A program made the translations under genes and the position numbers. Positions 49,562 to 58,668 of a stretch of 64,000 bases of DNA are shown here, piece by piece; the stretch's first letter is position 1, and each line of letters opens with the position of its first letter. The notes under the pieces were generated by a model. The model saw nothing but the letters and a program-made list of their open reading frames with translations, ran no database searches and was not told where the DNA came from. Origin of the DNA: SFWF01 sp045636705 (GTDB lineage: Bacteria; Bacillota; Clostridia; Oscillospirales; Acutalibacteraceae). Location: NCBI GenBank assembly GCA_045636705.1, contig JAZTYA010000030.1, positions 19,824 to 83,823 on the forward strand, written 5' to 3'.

Positions 49562-50332
49562 TTATTCTTCGGTTTCAGGCTTTTTAATTACAAAACCTGT
49601 TGCTACATCGTTTAAAGCCTCTTCAACCTCTGTTGTTTCTTCTCTTTCCTCAAAAACAACCGTTGCTTCTTCTGTCACAGTTTCTTCTTTTACAAACTGT
49701 GAAAAATCAGGCTTGTTATTTATAACCTCTAAGGTTGCCTCGGCCGACTGTTCAGCATTAAAAGGCACCTCATCAGGAAGTTTTGAAAGGCTCTCAAGAT
49801 GGCTCTTATAGCTTTCCTTAATTTCCTTTTTAAAGATTGCTACCTCGCTTTTTAGCTTATCAAAAAGTATCTGCTCGCGAGCAACCGAATCCTTAGCTGC
49901 AAGAATCATAGCTTCGGCTTTACGCTTAGCCTCGTTTATTATTTCTTCCGCCTCGGCCTGAGAAGCGCTCTTTTGCTCGGTTAAAACCGCGTCAATTTCT
50001 TCAAGCGCTCTTTTGGTGCGTTGCTTTATGTTCTCTGCCTCTGTTTCGGCATTGGTTACGATTTGCTCGGCATTGCTTTTAGCATCCGAAACGATAGAAT
50101 CAGCCAACTTTTGCGCGCTGATAAGTACGGTGTTTATGCTATCGGCATTGGTTTTGTTGTCGTCAATTTCCTTTTCGAGCTTATCTATTTGCGCTTGCTT
50201 TGTTGCTAAAAGATTTTCAAAACCTACATAATCGGCATAAATCTTGTCTAAAAGTTCGTCAACCTCTTTAGCATCGTAGCCTTTTCTGACCTCGTCAAAA
50301 CTAGCTTCTTTAATATCTTTTGAAGTAAGCAT
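49562..50332 (-). CDS. divIVA: DivIVA-domain cell division protein
   Basis: A 256-residue coiled-coil protein. The N-terminal lipid-binding region MLTSKDIKEASFDEVRKGYDAKEVDELLDKI is in family style, followed by a long coiled coil to about 190 and a disordered acidic tail (EEREETTEVEEAL). It marks curved membranes at septa and poles. AGGGGGA precedes the ATG. Lies between sepF and ileS as in many Firmicutes (ylmG and ylmH are absent). Confidence 0.9.
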   Translation of the reverse strand: MLTSKDIKEASFDEVRKGYDAKEVDELLDKIYADYVGFENLLATKQAQIDKLEKEIDDNKTNADSINTVLISAQKLADSIVSDAKSNAEQIVTNAETEAENIKQRTKRALEEIDAVLTEQKSASQAEAEEIINEAKRKAEAMILAAKDSVAREQILFDKLKSEVAIFKKEIKESYKSHLESLSKLPDEVPFNAEQSAEATLEVINNKPDFSQFVKEETVTEEATVVFEEREETTEVEEALNDVATGFVIKKPETEE

Positions 50333-50357
50333 AATCTATCCCCCTATTTTAATTTTT

Positions 50358-50801
50358 TTAAAAATAGTTTTCTTCGCCAAAATCGTCAAGCAAAAGCTCG
50401 CCTGCGATATCGGTGCTTTCGGGAACTATAATAAAGGTGTTGTTAGCAACCTTTTTAAGTTTGCAGTTTAAAGCATAAGCCGCACCGCTCATAAAATCAA
50501 CAATGCGTCTTGAAACGTCTCTGCTTGCAGTTTCAAGGTTTAAAACTATTGTCTTTCCAAGTTTTAGGTGGTCTGCAATGCCTGCAACGTCATTGAAAAC
50601 CTCAGGGCGAACCAAAACAACCTTCATAGCGCTTCCCTGTTCACTTGTCTGAGGAGTTCTAAAGCTTCTTCTTTCAATAATTTTTCTGGGAGCAGACTCC
50701 TTCTTTACCTGAACCTCTTCCTCATAGGTTTCCTCGTCGGTAATCTCAGGTTCAAACTCATTTACATTGAAAATATCCTTAAAATAATCCTTTACGCCCA
50801 T
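50358..50801 (-). CDS. sepF: cell division protein SepF
   Basis: A 147-residue FtsZ-bundling membrane tether. It has an amphipathic start (MGVKDYFKDIFNV), a charged linker, then the SepF domain: VVLVRPEVFNDVAGIADHLKLGKTIV pattern, NLETASRDVSRRIVDFMSGAAYAL and the closing FIIVPESTDI. AAGGAG precedes the ATG. Its neighbours YggS and DivIVA confirm the ylm-type cluster. Confidence 0.93.
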   Translation of the reverse strand: MGVKDYFKDIFNVNEFEPEITDEETYEEEVQVKKESAPRKIIERRSFRTPQTSEQGSAMKVVLVRPEVFNDVAGIADHLKLGKTIVLNLETASRDVSRRIVDFMSGAAYALNCKLKKVANNTFIIVPESTDIAGELLLDDFGEENYF

Positions 50802-50818
50802 TTTTATCTCTCCTTAAA

Positions 50819-51532
50819 TTATTTGTAATCTCTTTTTCCAAAGAGTGCTGTGCCCAGTCTTACTATATTACTGCCCATAAGTATTGCCTCGTAAAAATCG
50901 CCAGACATACCCATAGACAAATAATCCATATTAATATTATCTATTTCTTTTGCTCTAATGTCAATAAACAGTTTGTACATTTGCTCAAAAAAGTTCATAA
51001 GTTCGGCCTTTTCTTCACAAATCGGTGGAATTGCCATAATTCCTTTAACTAAAACACCCTCGATTTTTGAAATTTCGTGTATTTCTTCCATTAAACTTTC
51101 GGGTGAAAAACCTGATTTGCTTTCCTCTGCGCCGATGTTCACCTCTAAGAGAATATCGGTTGTGATTCCTTTTTTGAGTGAAAGCTCACCTATTATTTGG
51201 GCAAGCTTAACCGAATGAACCGATTCTATCATTTCAACCTTGCCGACTATGTCTTTTGCTTTGTTAGACTGCAAATGACCGATAAAATGCCTATGCGCCG
51301 AAGCATCAAGGTCTTGTTCTTTTGATAGGAACTCCTGCACGCGATTTTCGCCTATATAATCAATACCACTTTTTATAGCGTGATTTATTACCTCAAAAGG
51401 CACCGTTTTTGTTGCGGCTAAAAGTATTATATCTTCCCTTTTTCTGCCGCTTTTTTCTGCCGCTTCGGTTATTTGCTCTTCGATGCGCTTATAGTTTTCG
51501 TCAAAAATTTTAATAGATGATTTTTCCGTCAT
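50819..51532 (-). CDS. YggS-family pyridoxal phosphate-binding protein
   Basis: A 237-residue PLPBP protein involved in vitamin B6 and amino-acid homeostasis. The PLP lysine lies in ILLAATKTVP (about residue 41); other motifs are YIGENRVQEF, HFIGHLQSNKAK, EVNIGAEESKSGF and LSMGMSGDFYEAI, with GSNIVRLGTALFG at the end. Overlaps the HlyD-like gene by 23 bases. Equivalent to Bacillus ylmE, next to sepF. Confidence 0.93.
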   Translation of the reverse strand: MTEKSSIKIFDENYKRIEEQITEAAEKSGRKREDIILLAATKTVPFEVINHAIKSGIDYIGENRVQEFLSKEQDLDASAHRHFIGHLQSNKAKDIVGKVEMIESVHSVKLAQIIGELSLKKGITTDILLEVNIGAEESKSGFSPESLMEEIHEISKIEGVLVKGIMAIPPICEEKAELMNFFEQMYKLFIDIRAKEIDNINMDYLSMGMSGDFYEAILMGSNIVRLGTALFGKRDYK

Positions 51533-52724
51533 AAAGATTTTTACCTTTCACTATAATCTCATCATAAAGTCTGAGTTTTTCTTCATCTGCCGTATTAAGA
51601 CTGCAGATTGCATACTCATCGTCCTGATAAATAACGTCGGTCTTTACAAACTTTGCCTCTATTCCCGATACTACAAAGGCTCCCGTTTCTCCGTTTATTA
51701 CACGAAGCGCCTTGTTTGAAATTTTAAGGCCTTTATATTCCTTCTTTACGATTGTGATTTTTGTGTTTCGCATGGAAGCTATATCCGCATTCATCTGATT
51801 GCTTGAAAAGATGACAGTAGCTTCATCGTCCTTTTCGGATAAATTAATCTTTTCAACCGTAACGGTTATTTTTGGATTTGTTGTAGATTCGGTTTCAATG
51901 GTGACGCTATCGCCTATTTTATAAAACATTGAGTCACTGACCGAGATGGTTGAAGCTATATACCATTTGTAGTCGTAAACTATCTTTCCAATAACATCAT
52001 TTTCTACCGTCGAAGGCTTGGTTTCCTTTAAATATTCAGGAGTAAAGCTTGCCAAATCATCGGTTTTATATGCGTTTTCAAATCCATCTACGTGGGATAT
52101 AAAATAACCCGCAAGATTTGACTTAATACTGTCTTTTGGGTTTGAAACAAGAGGAGAAAGTCTTGTTATTTCCTCATTCAAGGAAGCCTTTAAGGCTGTA
52201 AAGTCGGTATGCTCGCCCATTACAAGTTGCTTTCTTGTCATAAGGGTTAAAAGGTCGTCCAACATTTCGCTTCCGCTGAAAATGCCGTCGGCGTTTCCTT
52301 TAATAAAGTCGTTTAATTCGGAATTTATTTTGGCATTTAACACCTTTAGGTCTACGGCTGTTATATCGTTATAAGCTTCAAGTTCTTCTATTAAAGCAAT
52401 TCGTGCCTTGTTTTCGGCAATTTTGGTTGCCGCAGCAGACGCATCCTTGCTTTCATACACATAGGCAATTATTCCGTCTTTTGAAACCTTTTCGCCATCA
52501 AGTAAATTAAAGTGCAAAGTTCCTGTTTGGTCACTTTTAATGGTTTCTTCGTTTCGAATAATTACACCATCTGCCTTTATGCCATGAGTGTATTCATAGT
52601 AAATTGCAGATTCGGTAAGAACAGAAGAATAAAACGAACTAAAATATTGATAGCCTAAAAACAAGACTAAAAACAATATTCCTATTATCTTAAGTTTGCC
52701 GTATCCTTTAAGCAAAATAGCCAT
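51510..52724 (-). CDS. HlyD/membrane-fusion-like membrane protein
   Basis: A 404-residue protein with one N-terminal membrane helix (LKIIGILFLVLFLGYQYF) and an extracytoplasmic region. TESAIYYEYTHGIKADGVIIRNEE and GTLHFNLLDGEKVSKDGIIAYVY resemble the barrel-sandwich half of HlyD adaptors; a helical hairpin and beta domains follow. No transporter lies nearby, so an efflux role is not supported; such genes recur between miaA and ylmE in clostridia. The ATG at 52724 is one base from AAGG; a TTG at 52715 is a better-spaced alternative. Overlaps miaA by 17 bases. Confidence 0.75.
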   Translation of the reverse strand: MAILLKGYGKLKIIGILFLVLFLGYQYFSSFYSSVLTESAIYYEYTHGIKADGVIIRNEETIKSDQTGTLHFNLLDGEKVSKDGIIAYVYESKDASAAATKIAENKARIALIEELEAYNDITAVDLKVLNAKINSELNDFIKGNADGIFSGSEMLDDLLTLMTRKQLVMGEHTDFTALKASLNEEITRLSPLVSNPKDSIKSNLAGYFISHVDGFENAYKTDDLASFTPEYLKETKPSTVENDVIGKIVYDYKWYIASTISVSDSMFYKIGDSVTIETESTTNPKITVTVEKINLSEKDDEATVIFSSNQMNADIASMRNTKITIVKKEYKGLKISNKALRVINGETGAFVVSGIEAKFVKTDVIYQDDEYAICSLNTADEEKLRLYDEIIVKGKNLYDGKIIY

Positions 52725-53652
52725 TCCTTTCTAAAAAGTCTAGTGCCTCCGTTAGCACGTCATCAGTTTTATCTTTGTATATCCAATGTATGCGTTCATC
52801 TCTTCTAAACCAAGTAAGCTGACGCTTTGCATACCGCTTGGTTTCGGTTTTTAGTGTTTCTACCGCTTCTTCTAAAGAAATTTTACCTTCGAAGAATGGG
52901 AAGAATTCCTTGTGTCCTATTGCCTGAACCGCGGTTCCTTGTTTTGCCGATGAGAAGGCTCTTTTAGCCTCTTCTAAAAGTCCTCTTTCAAGCATTATAT
53001 CGACCCTTTTTTCAATTCTTGAATATAAGGTTTCGCGGTCGCTATAGGTAACGCCTATAATAAAGGGTTCGTAAGGCGAAGGTTCTTTTTTTGAATCTAT
53101 TAATTGCTCTGACATTGTTTTGCCCGAGGATAAATAGATTTCAAAAGCTCTTATAACCCTTTTTTTATTGTTTGGATGAATTCTTTCTGCGCTTTCCTTG
53201 TCAAAAGAAGCCAGTTTTTCAAGCATCTTTTCTCCGCCGATTTGGTCGTATTCGTCAGAAAGTTTTTGCCTTAAGGCCTCATCTGTTTCCTGCTCGGTAA
53301 AGGTAACGTTATCGATAAGCGAGTTTACGTATAGTCCCGTTCCGCCTACTAACATTACTCTATTTTTTTCTGCGCTTAGGTCTTTAATCTTTTCGTTTGC
53401 TAATTTTATGTAATCTGCAACCGAAAAGTTTTCACCATACTCCAAAAACTCGAAAAGGTGGTGCGGCACACCGTTCATTTCGGTTTCATCGGGAGCCGCA
53501 GAGGCTATATGCATTGATTTATAAATCTGCATAGAGTCTGCCGAAACTATATGAGCATTTAATTTTTTTGCAAGGTTTACCGAAAGTTCGGTTTTTCCCG
53601 ATGCGGTAGGTCCTACCACCGCTATTAAGGGTATTTTATTTGTATCTTTCAA
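52708..53652 (-). CDS. miaA: tRNA dimethylallyltransferase
   Basis: A 314-residue enzyme that adds a dimethylallyl group to N6 of A37 in tRNAs reading UNN codons. P-loop VVGPTASGKTELS, then HIVSADSMQIYKSM, GVPHHLFEFL, MLVGGTGLYVNSL and the C-terminal RYAKRQLTWFRRDERIHWI in pattern. TTG start directly after the mutL stop. MiaB, which finishes this modification, is encoded at the head of the same operon. Confidence 0.95.
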   Translation of the reverse strand: MKDTNKIPLIAVVGPTASGKTELSVNLAKKLNAHIVSADSMQIYKSMHIASAAPDETEMNGVPHHLFEFLEYGENFSVADYIKLANEKIKDLSAEKNRVMLVGGTGLYVNSLIDNVTFTEQETDEALRQKLSDEYDQIGGEKMLEKLASFDKESAERIHPNNKKRVIRAFEIYLSSGKTMSEQLIDSKKEPSPYEPFIIGVTYSDRETLYSRIEKRVDIMLERGLLEEAKRAFSSAKQGTAVQAIGHKEFFPFFEGKISLEEAVETLKTETKRYAKRQLTWFRRDERIHWIYKDKTDDVLTEALDFLERNGYFA

Positions 53653-55584
53653 CTATCCTAGTCTCCCGAACTGTTTTTCTATTTCACTCTTTTTAAGCTC
53701 AAAGGCTACAGGTCTTCCATGAGGACAATACATAATGTCTCTGTTTGAGAAGACCTCGCGAGCTAGTTCCTCAAGTTCCCTTGGCGACTGAACGTTACCC
53801 GCCTTAATTGCCGAACGACAAGCGACGGTGTGGTAGATATTATCTAGAATTTCAGTTTCGGCAACACCCTTTTCCACAAGGTTTTCTGCTATTTGACTTA
53901 TAACCAGCATAATATCCGCATTAGCCAAAACCGAAGGAACTGTTCTTACCAAGACCGCAGTGCTTCCAAATTCCTCAACCTCAAAGCCTATTTGCTCAAG
54001 TTTGTCGGCATTTTCAAGCACGGCCTTTTGCTCTTGTCTTACCAAGGGTACTGCAATAGGAGATACCAGCAGCTGACTGTCAAGCGTTTTTTCTTTTTTA
54101 AGTTTCTCATAAACTATGCGCTCGTGCGCTGCATGTTTATCGATAAAGAAAACGCTCTGCTCCTTTTGAACAACTATATAGGTTTTAAAGAGTTCGCCTA
54201 TTAAAATAAACTGTGGAGCCGTTTCTTCTTTTGCTTCGTGACTTTCTATAGTTTCCTGTACGGCATCCAAATATTCCTTTATAAGCTTTTTAGGAGTAAT
54301 TTCAGGAATAGGCGCCGAAGGTGGAATAATCGGAGTTCTTTTTACTTCTGCTACGGGTTCTTCTGCCTTTTTGTCGCTATAGTTTATATTTATCTGTTCG
54401 CCGGTATTTATGGGCTTTTTAAAATCGCCTAAAGCTTGTCTTACAGGCCCTTCTTTAGTTTTAAACGGCAATTCATTTGAGGTGTTGTTTGTAGGCTTTG
54501 AAAAGGTTTTAATATACTCCTCGGTTGTCATCCTCTTAAAGGTTTCCTGAGGTTTTGGAGCCGTCTTTGTTTTAAGCTCAATAGAAAGATATGTGTCTTC
54601 CTTCAAAATAGCGTTCTTTGCGGCATAATACACCGCTTCGAAAACCGCCTTTTCGTCAGAAAAACGAACCTCGGTTTTAGCGGGATGCACGTTTACATCC
54701 ACCTTATCAAAGGGCAGCTCGATATTTAAAACGCAGGCAGGAAACCTGCCTACCATTACCGAATTTTTATAAGCCTGGTCTAACGCCTTTGCGCCAACTC
54801 CTGTTCTAATATATCGGTTGTTTAAGTAAAAGAACTGAGCCGAACGGGATGCGCGACAACTTGTAGGCTTGCAAATAACTCCGCTTACTCTTATTCCGTT
54901 TGTAGTAGTGTCGACGTAAAGCATGGATGAACTAAACTCTCTGCCGAGCACCAAATAAACGCAAGACTCAATTTTTCCATCTCCGGGTGTTGCAAATGCA
55001 ACCTTTCCTTCCTTTATTAGCCTTACCGAAATCTGAGGATTTGATAAAGCAATAGCATCAACAACGGATGAAACGGCTAATCCCTCTGCCGAGTCCTTCT
55101 TTAAAAATTTCATTCTCGCAGGGGTGTTATAGAAGATGTCACGAATAATTATGGTCGTTCCGTTAGGGCATCCTGCTTCTTCATAAACAAGCTCTTCTCC
55201 GCCTTCAATAACATATCTTGTACCGAAAGGCTCATCGGCAGTTTTAGTCAGCATTTCAACCCTTGCATCCGCCGCTATGGAAGCTCACGCCTCTCCTCTA
55301 AAACCGAGCGTCGCAATTTTAAACAGATCTTCCTTGTTTACTATTTTACTAGTAGCGTGTCTTAAAAAGGCGGTTCTTACCTGTTTATGCGGAATACCAC
55401 AACCATTGTCGGTAATTCTTATATAAAGAATACCTCCGCGCTGAATTTCAACCGTAACGTTATTAGCGCCTGCGTCAATGGAATTTTCTATGAGTTCCTT
55501 TACGACAGATGCGGGTCTTTCAACAACCTCGCCCGCAGCAATAAGCTCGGCAAGACTCTTGTCCAAAACTTTTATATCTGCCAT
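53653..55584 (-). pseudogene. mutL: DNA mismatch repair protein MutL, interrupted by an in-frame TGA
   Basis: The frame reads as full MutL (about 643 codons) except for one TGA at 55285-55287. The N-terminal part (99 residues, start ATG 55584 with GGAG upstream) holds AAGEVVERPASVVKELIENS and DNGCGI and ends at GFRGEA; the other side resumes in the same frame with ASIAADARVE and continues through the ATPase, linker and C-terminal endonuclease domain to the end. In MutL the GEA is followed by Leu, so a single TTA-to-TGA change explains the stop. An ATG at 55254 with AAGGG upstream could restart a 533-residue fragment lacking the ATP-binding part. Mutation, sequence error and readthrough are the alternatives; the lost function is an inference. 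Confidence 0.85.
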
Positions 55585-55604
55585 AATTTTCACTCCTTTT
55601 ATCC

Positions 55605-58220
55605 TTAAAATTCTTTTGCTTTATTAGATAGGTCTGCCAAAATCGACATACATTCAATAGGTGTTAATGTGTTTACGTCCATTGCTTTAAGTTCGTTGAT
55701 TATATCGGTTGACATTGGAAAATCCAAAGAGAGCTGCATATCGGGAGCCGCCTTTTCGGTTCTCGTTACCAAAATGCCCTCTTCTAAAGTTTTTGCCAAG
55801 ATTTGCTTAGCTCGTTTTGTAACCGAATCGGGAACGCCTGCACGCTTTGCAACCTCGATACCATAACTATCATCCGCGCCACCCGGTACTATTCTTCTAA
55901 GAAAGATAATATCATCCGCGGTCTTTTTAGCGGCAATATTAAAATTCTTTATACCCTTTATCTCGTTTTCCATTTCGGTAAGTTCGTGATAATGGGTAGC
56001 AAAGAGAGCCTTTGCGCCGAGTTTCTTCTTGTCTGCAACGTGTTCAAGCACGGCACGGGCAATTGACATTCCGTCAAAGGTTGAGGTGCCTCTTCCTATT
56101 TCGTCCAAAATAAGAAGACTTCTATTTGTTGCATTCTTGATGATTGAAGCGACTTCGTTCATCTCAACCATAAAGGTTGACTGTCCTGACGCTAAGTCAT
56201 CCGATGCGCCGACACGGGTGAATATTGCATCGGTTATGCCGATATTAGCGCTGGTGGCCGGAACGAAAGAACCGATATGAGCCATAAGGGTAATTAAGGC
56301 AACCTGTCGCATATAGGTCGATTTACCCGCCATATTAGGTCCTGTTATAACGGCGCAACGGTTATCGTTTGTGTCAAGATATGTATCATTTGTAACAAAG
56401 GGTGTTTTTGAAAGCTGTTCTACAACGGGATGTCTGCCATCCTTTATTTGAATGATACCTTCCGTATTGATTTTTGGCCTTGTGTAATTATTACGAACGG
56501 CAACCTCTGCTAAAGAGCAAAGCACGTCGGTACAAGCGATAATCTCTGCCGTTTTCTGAAAACGAAGAAGTTCGCCTGCAACGGTTTTGCGAACAGCCTC
56601 GAACATCTCATATTCGAGTTGTTCTCTTCTATCCTTTGCGCCTATAACTTTTACCTCAAGGTCTTTAAGTTCCTCGGTTATATATCTTTCACCGTTTGTA
56701 AGGGTCTGTTTTCTTACGTATTCTGCAGGAACTTTATCCTTAAAGGAATTTGAAACCTCGATATAAAAGCCGAAAACCTTGTTATAGCGAACCTTTAAAG
56801 TTTTTATTCCTGTGCGTTCTTTTTCTCTGGTTTCTATATCTGCAAGCAGATTAGAACCGCCGTCAACGATATCGATTAGTTCGTCAAGCTCACTGTTGTA
56901 GCCCTTTTTGAAGATGCCGCCTTCACGAACACTTATTGGGGTTTTTTCACTATCAATCGACTCATCGATTAGCTTTCTGACGTCTTCAAGGACGTCGATA
57001 TTTTCATAAAACTTATTTAAAAGTTTAGCGTCCGAACCTGCTAAAACCTCTTTTATGTAGGGTAAAACCGAACAGGTTGAAGCTATGCTTAATAAATCGC
57101 GCGGATTTGCTGTGCCGTAAACGGTTCTTGACAAAAGACGCTCTAAATCTCTTACCCCGCTCATATATTCCATAAGCTCGCCACGTTTTAAAGTGTCGTT
57201 TGTAAGTTCTTCAACGGCGTTTTGACGTTCATGGATTTCAATGAAATCGATTAAAGGTTGCTCTATCCAACTGCGAAGCATTCTTTTTCCCATTGCGGTT
57301 TTGGTTTTATCAAGCACCCAAAGGAGCGAACCTTTTTTACTCATCGAACGCATTGTAGAAATAAGTTCTAGGTTGCGAACTGCGGTGTAGTCAAGGTACA
57401 TAAAATCTTTAGATGAAAAATAAACCGCTTCGCTTATGGTTGTGTTTTGGTTACAACCTGTTTCAAAAATATAATTAAGTATCGCGCCTAAAGCGGTTGC
57501 AGCCGCAGAGCCCGACTTAATTCCTAAATTTTCGGAACTTACAACCTTAAAGTGTGTCTTTATAGTTTCCTCGTTCTTTTCCTTTTCGAAGAAGGAGTTG
57601 TCCTTTATTGTTACCAAACATTCGGTTCTGGTTGAAAGATATTCCGACACCCTTGTTTTAAGTTCGATTTGTTTTGAAGTTAAAAGCTCGGCAGGATAAA
57701 AACGAGCAAGTTCATTTATAATGCGGCCTTCAACGTTTTCGCCTACAATATCGGTTACAAACGCCTTGCCTGTTGATACGTCGGCAAAACATAAAGCAGC
57801 AGAATTTTCATAAAAGACAATGGACGCCAGATAGTTGTTTTTACCCTCTTCAAGCATACTCTCTTCGATTATGGTACCAGGGGTGATAATTCTTACTATA
57901 TCTCTTTTTACGATATCCTTTGCGGTTGAAGGGTCCTCGACCTGCTCACAAATAGCAACCTTATAGCCCTTTTCAACAAGACGAGCAATATAGCCCTCAC
58001 AACTGTGAAAGGGCACGCCACACATCGGCGCACGATTTTCAAGCCCACAGTTTCTGCCTGTAAGTGTTAAATCAAGTTCCTCTGATGCGGTAATAGCATC
58101 ATCAAAGAACATTTCATAAAAGTCTCCCAAACGGAAAAACAGAATGCTGTCCTTATTCTGCTCTTTTATCGCCATGTACTGACGCATCATAGGAGAAAGC
58201 TTGTCATTTTTTTCAGACAT
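55605..58220 (-). CDS. mutS: DNA mismatch repair protein MutS
   Basis: An 871-residue mismatch-recognition ATPase. N-terminal domain I carries the mismatch-wedge motif FFRLGDFYEMFFDDA (Phe-x-Glu type), followed by connector, lever and clamp domains and the ABC ATPase with ITGPNMAGKSTYMRQ (Walker A), STFMVEMNEVA, LLILDEIGRGTSTFDG (Walker B) and ATHYHELTEM. Length is normal and no lesion is seen, in contrast to the neighbouring mutL. AGGAAG precedes the ATG. Confidence 0.97.
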   Translation of the reverse strand: MSEKNDKLSPMMRQYMAIKEQNKDSILFFRLGDFYEMFFDDAITASEELDLTLTGRNCGLENRAPMCGVPFHSCEGYIARLVEKGYKVAICEQVEDPSTAKDIVKRDIVRIITPGTIIEESMLEEGKNNYLASIVFYENSAALCFADVSTGKAFVTDIVGENVEGRIINELARFYPAELLTSKQIELKTRVSEYLSTRTECLVTIKDNSFFEKEKNEETIKTHFKVVSSENLGIKSGSAAATALGAILNYIFETGCNQNTTISEAVYFSSKDFMYLDYTAVRNLELISTMRSMSKKGSLLWVLDKTKTAMGKRMLRSWIEQPLIDFIEIHERQNAVEELTNDTLKRGELMEYMSGVRDLERLLSRTVYGTANPRDLLSIASTCSVLPYIKEVLAGSDAKLLNKFYENIDVLEDVRKLIDESIDSEKTPISVREGGIFKKGYNSELDELIDIVDGGSNLLADIETREKERTGIKTLKVRYNKVFGFYIEVSNSFKDKVPAEYVRKQTLTNGERYITEELKDLEVKVIGAKDRREQLEYEMFEAVRKTVAGELLRFQKTAEIIACTDVLCSLAEVAVRNNYTRPKINTEGIIQIKDGRHPVVEQLSKTPFVTNDTYLDTNDNRCAVITGPNMAGKSTYMRQVALITLMAHIGSFVPATSANIGITDAIFTRVGASDDLASGQSTFMVEMNEVASIIKNATNRSLLILDEIGRGTSTFDGMSIARAVLEHVADKKKLGAKALFATHYHELTEMENEIKGIKNFNIAAKKTADDIIFLRRIVPGGADDSYGIEVAKRAGVPDSVTKRAKQILAKTLEEGILVTRTEKAAPDMQLSLDFPMSTDIINELKAMDVNTLTPIECMSILADLSNKAKEF

Positions 58221-58259
58221 TTATATCTTCCTTTACTGTGAGTTTAAAAAGATTTCAAA

Positions 58260-58664
58260 TTAGTTGCAACCGCCACAAGAAGAACAGTTGCCTGTGCAGG
58301 AAGAAGATGGTTCGCAAGTTTCAGGGTCTTCTCCGTTTTGGCACATATAAAGAATGTTCATTATTCTATCGGTTAAAGCCTTATAATCGTTTATTGCGGC
58401 AAAATAAGCCTTCATTGTTTCGTGTGTAGAAATTTCGTTATAAAGTTTAACGATATCTTCATTAAGGCTATCGATTTTCGCCTTGTCGGCGTCTTCCTTT
58501 TGCTTTTCTGCATCAAGTTGCATTTTTAAAAGGTTAAAGTCGCCTATTTTTTCCTGAAGTTCTGCATCGTTATCGGCAGCAGTTTTTGCCTTGTTAAAGT
58601 TTATATAAGCATCCTGCTTTTGAATCTCTGCGCCAAGTTTTCTTGTAAGTTCGATTATATCCAT
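58260..58664 (-). CDS. YlbF/YmcA (RicA-like) protein with cysteine-rich tail
   Basis: A 134-residue helical protein of the YlbF/YmcA family. The ATG at 58664 follows GAGGAG, which is formed by the end of miaB. Residues 1-110 are alpha-helical (MDIIELTRKLGAEIQKQD, FNLLKMQLDAEKQK, YFAAINDYKAL). The tail holds several cysteines (CTGNCSSCGGCN plus two earlier ones). In Bacillus the RicA-RicF-RicT complex carries iron-sulfur clusters and aids mRNA processing by RNase Y; ymcA there also follows miaB. The tail could be a metal or cluster site. Confidence 0.82.
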   Translation of the reverse strand: MDIIELTRKLGAEIQKQDAYINFNKAKTAADNDAELQEKIGDFNLLKMQLDAEKQKEDADKAKIDSLNEDIVKLYNEISTHETMKAYFAAINDYKALTDRIMNILYMCQNGEDPETCEPSSSCTGNCSSCGGCN

Positions 58665-58668
58665 TTTT

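Noticed and set aside
55285..55287. TGA recoded as a sense codon in mutL
   Set aside because: Other genes in the window, such as rlmN and the first CNNM gene, end at TGA exactly where their families end, so TGA is a stop here; no selenocysteine context fits either.
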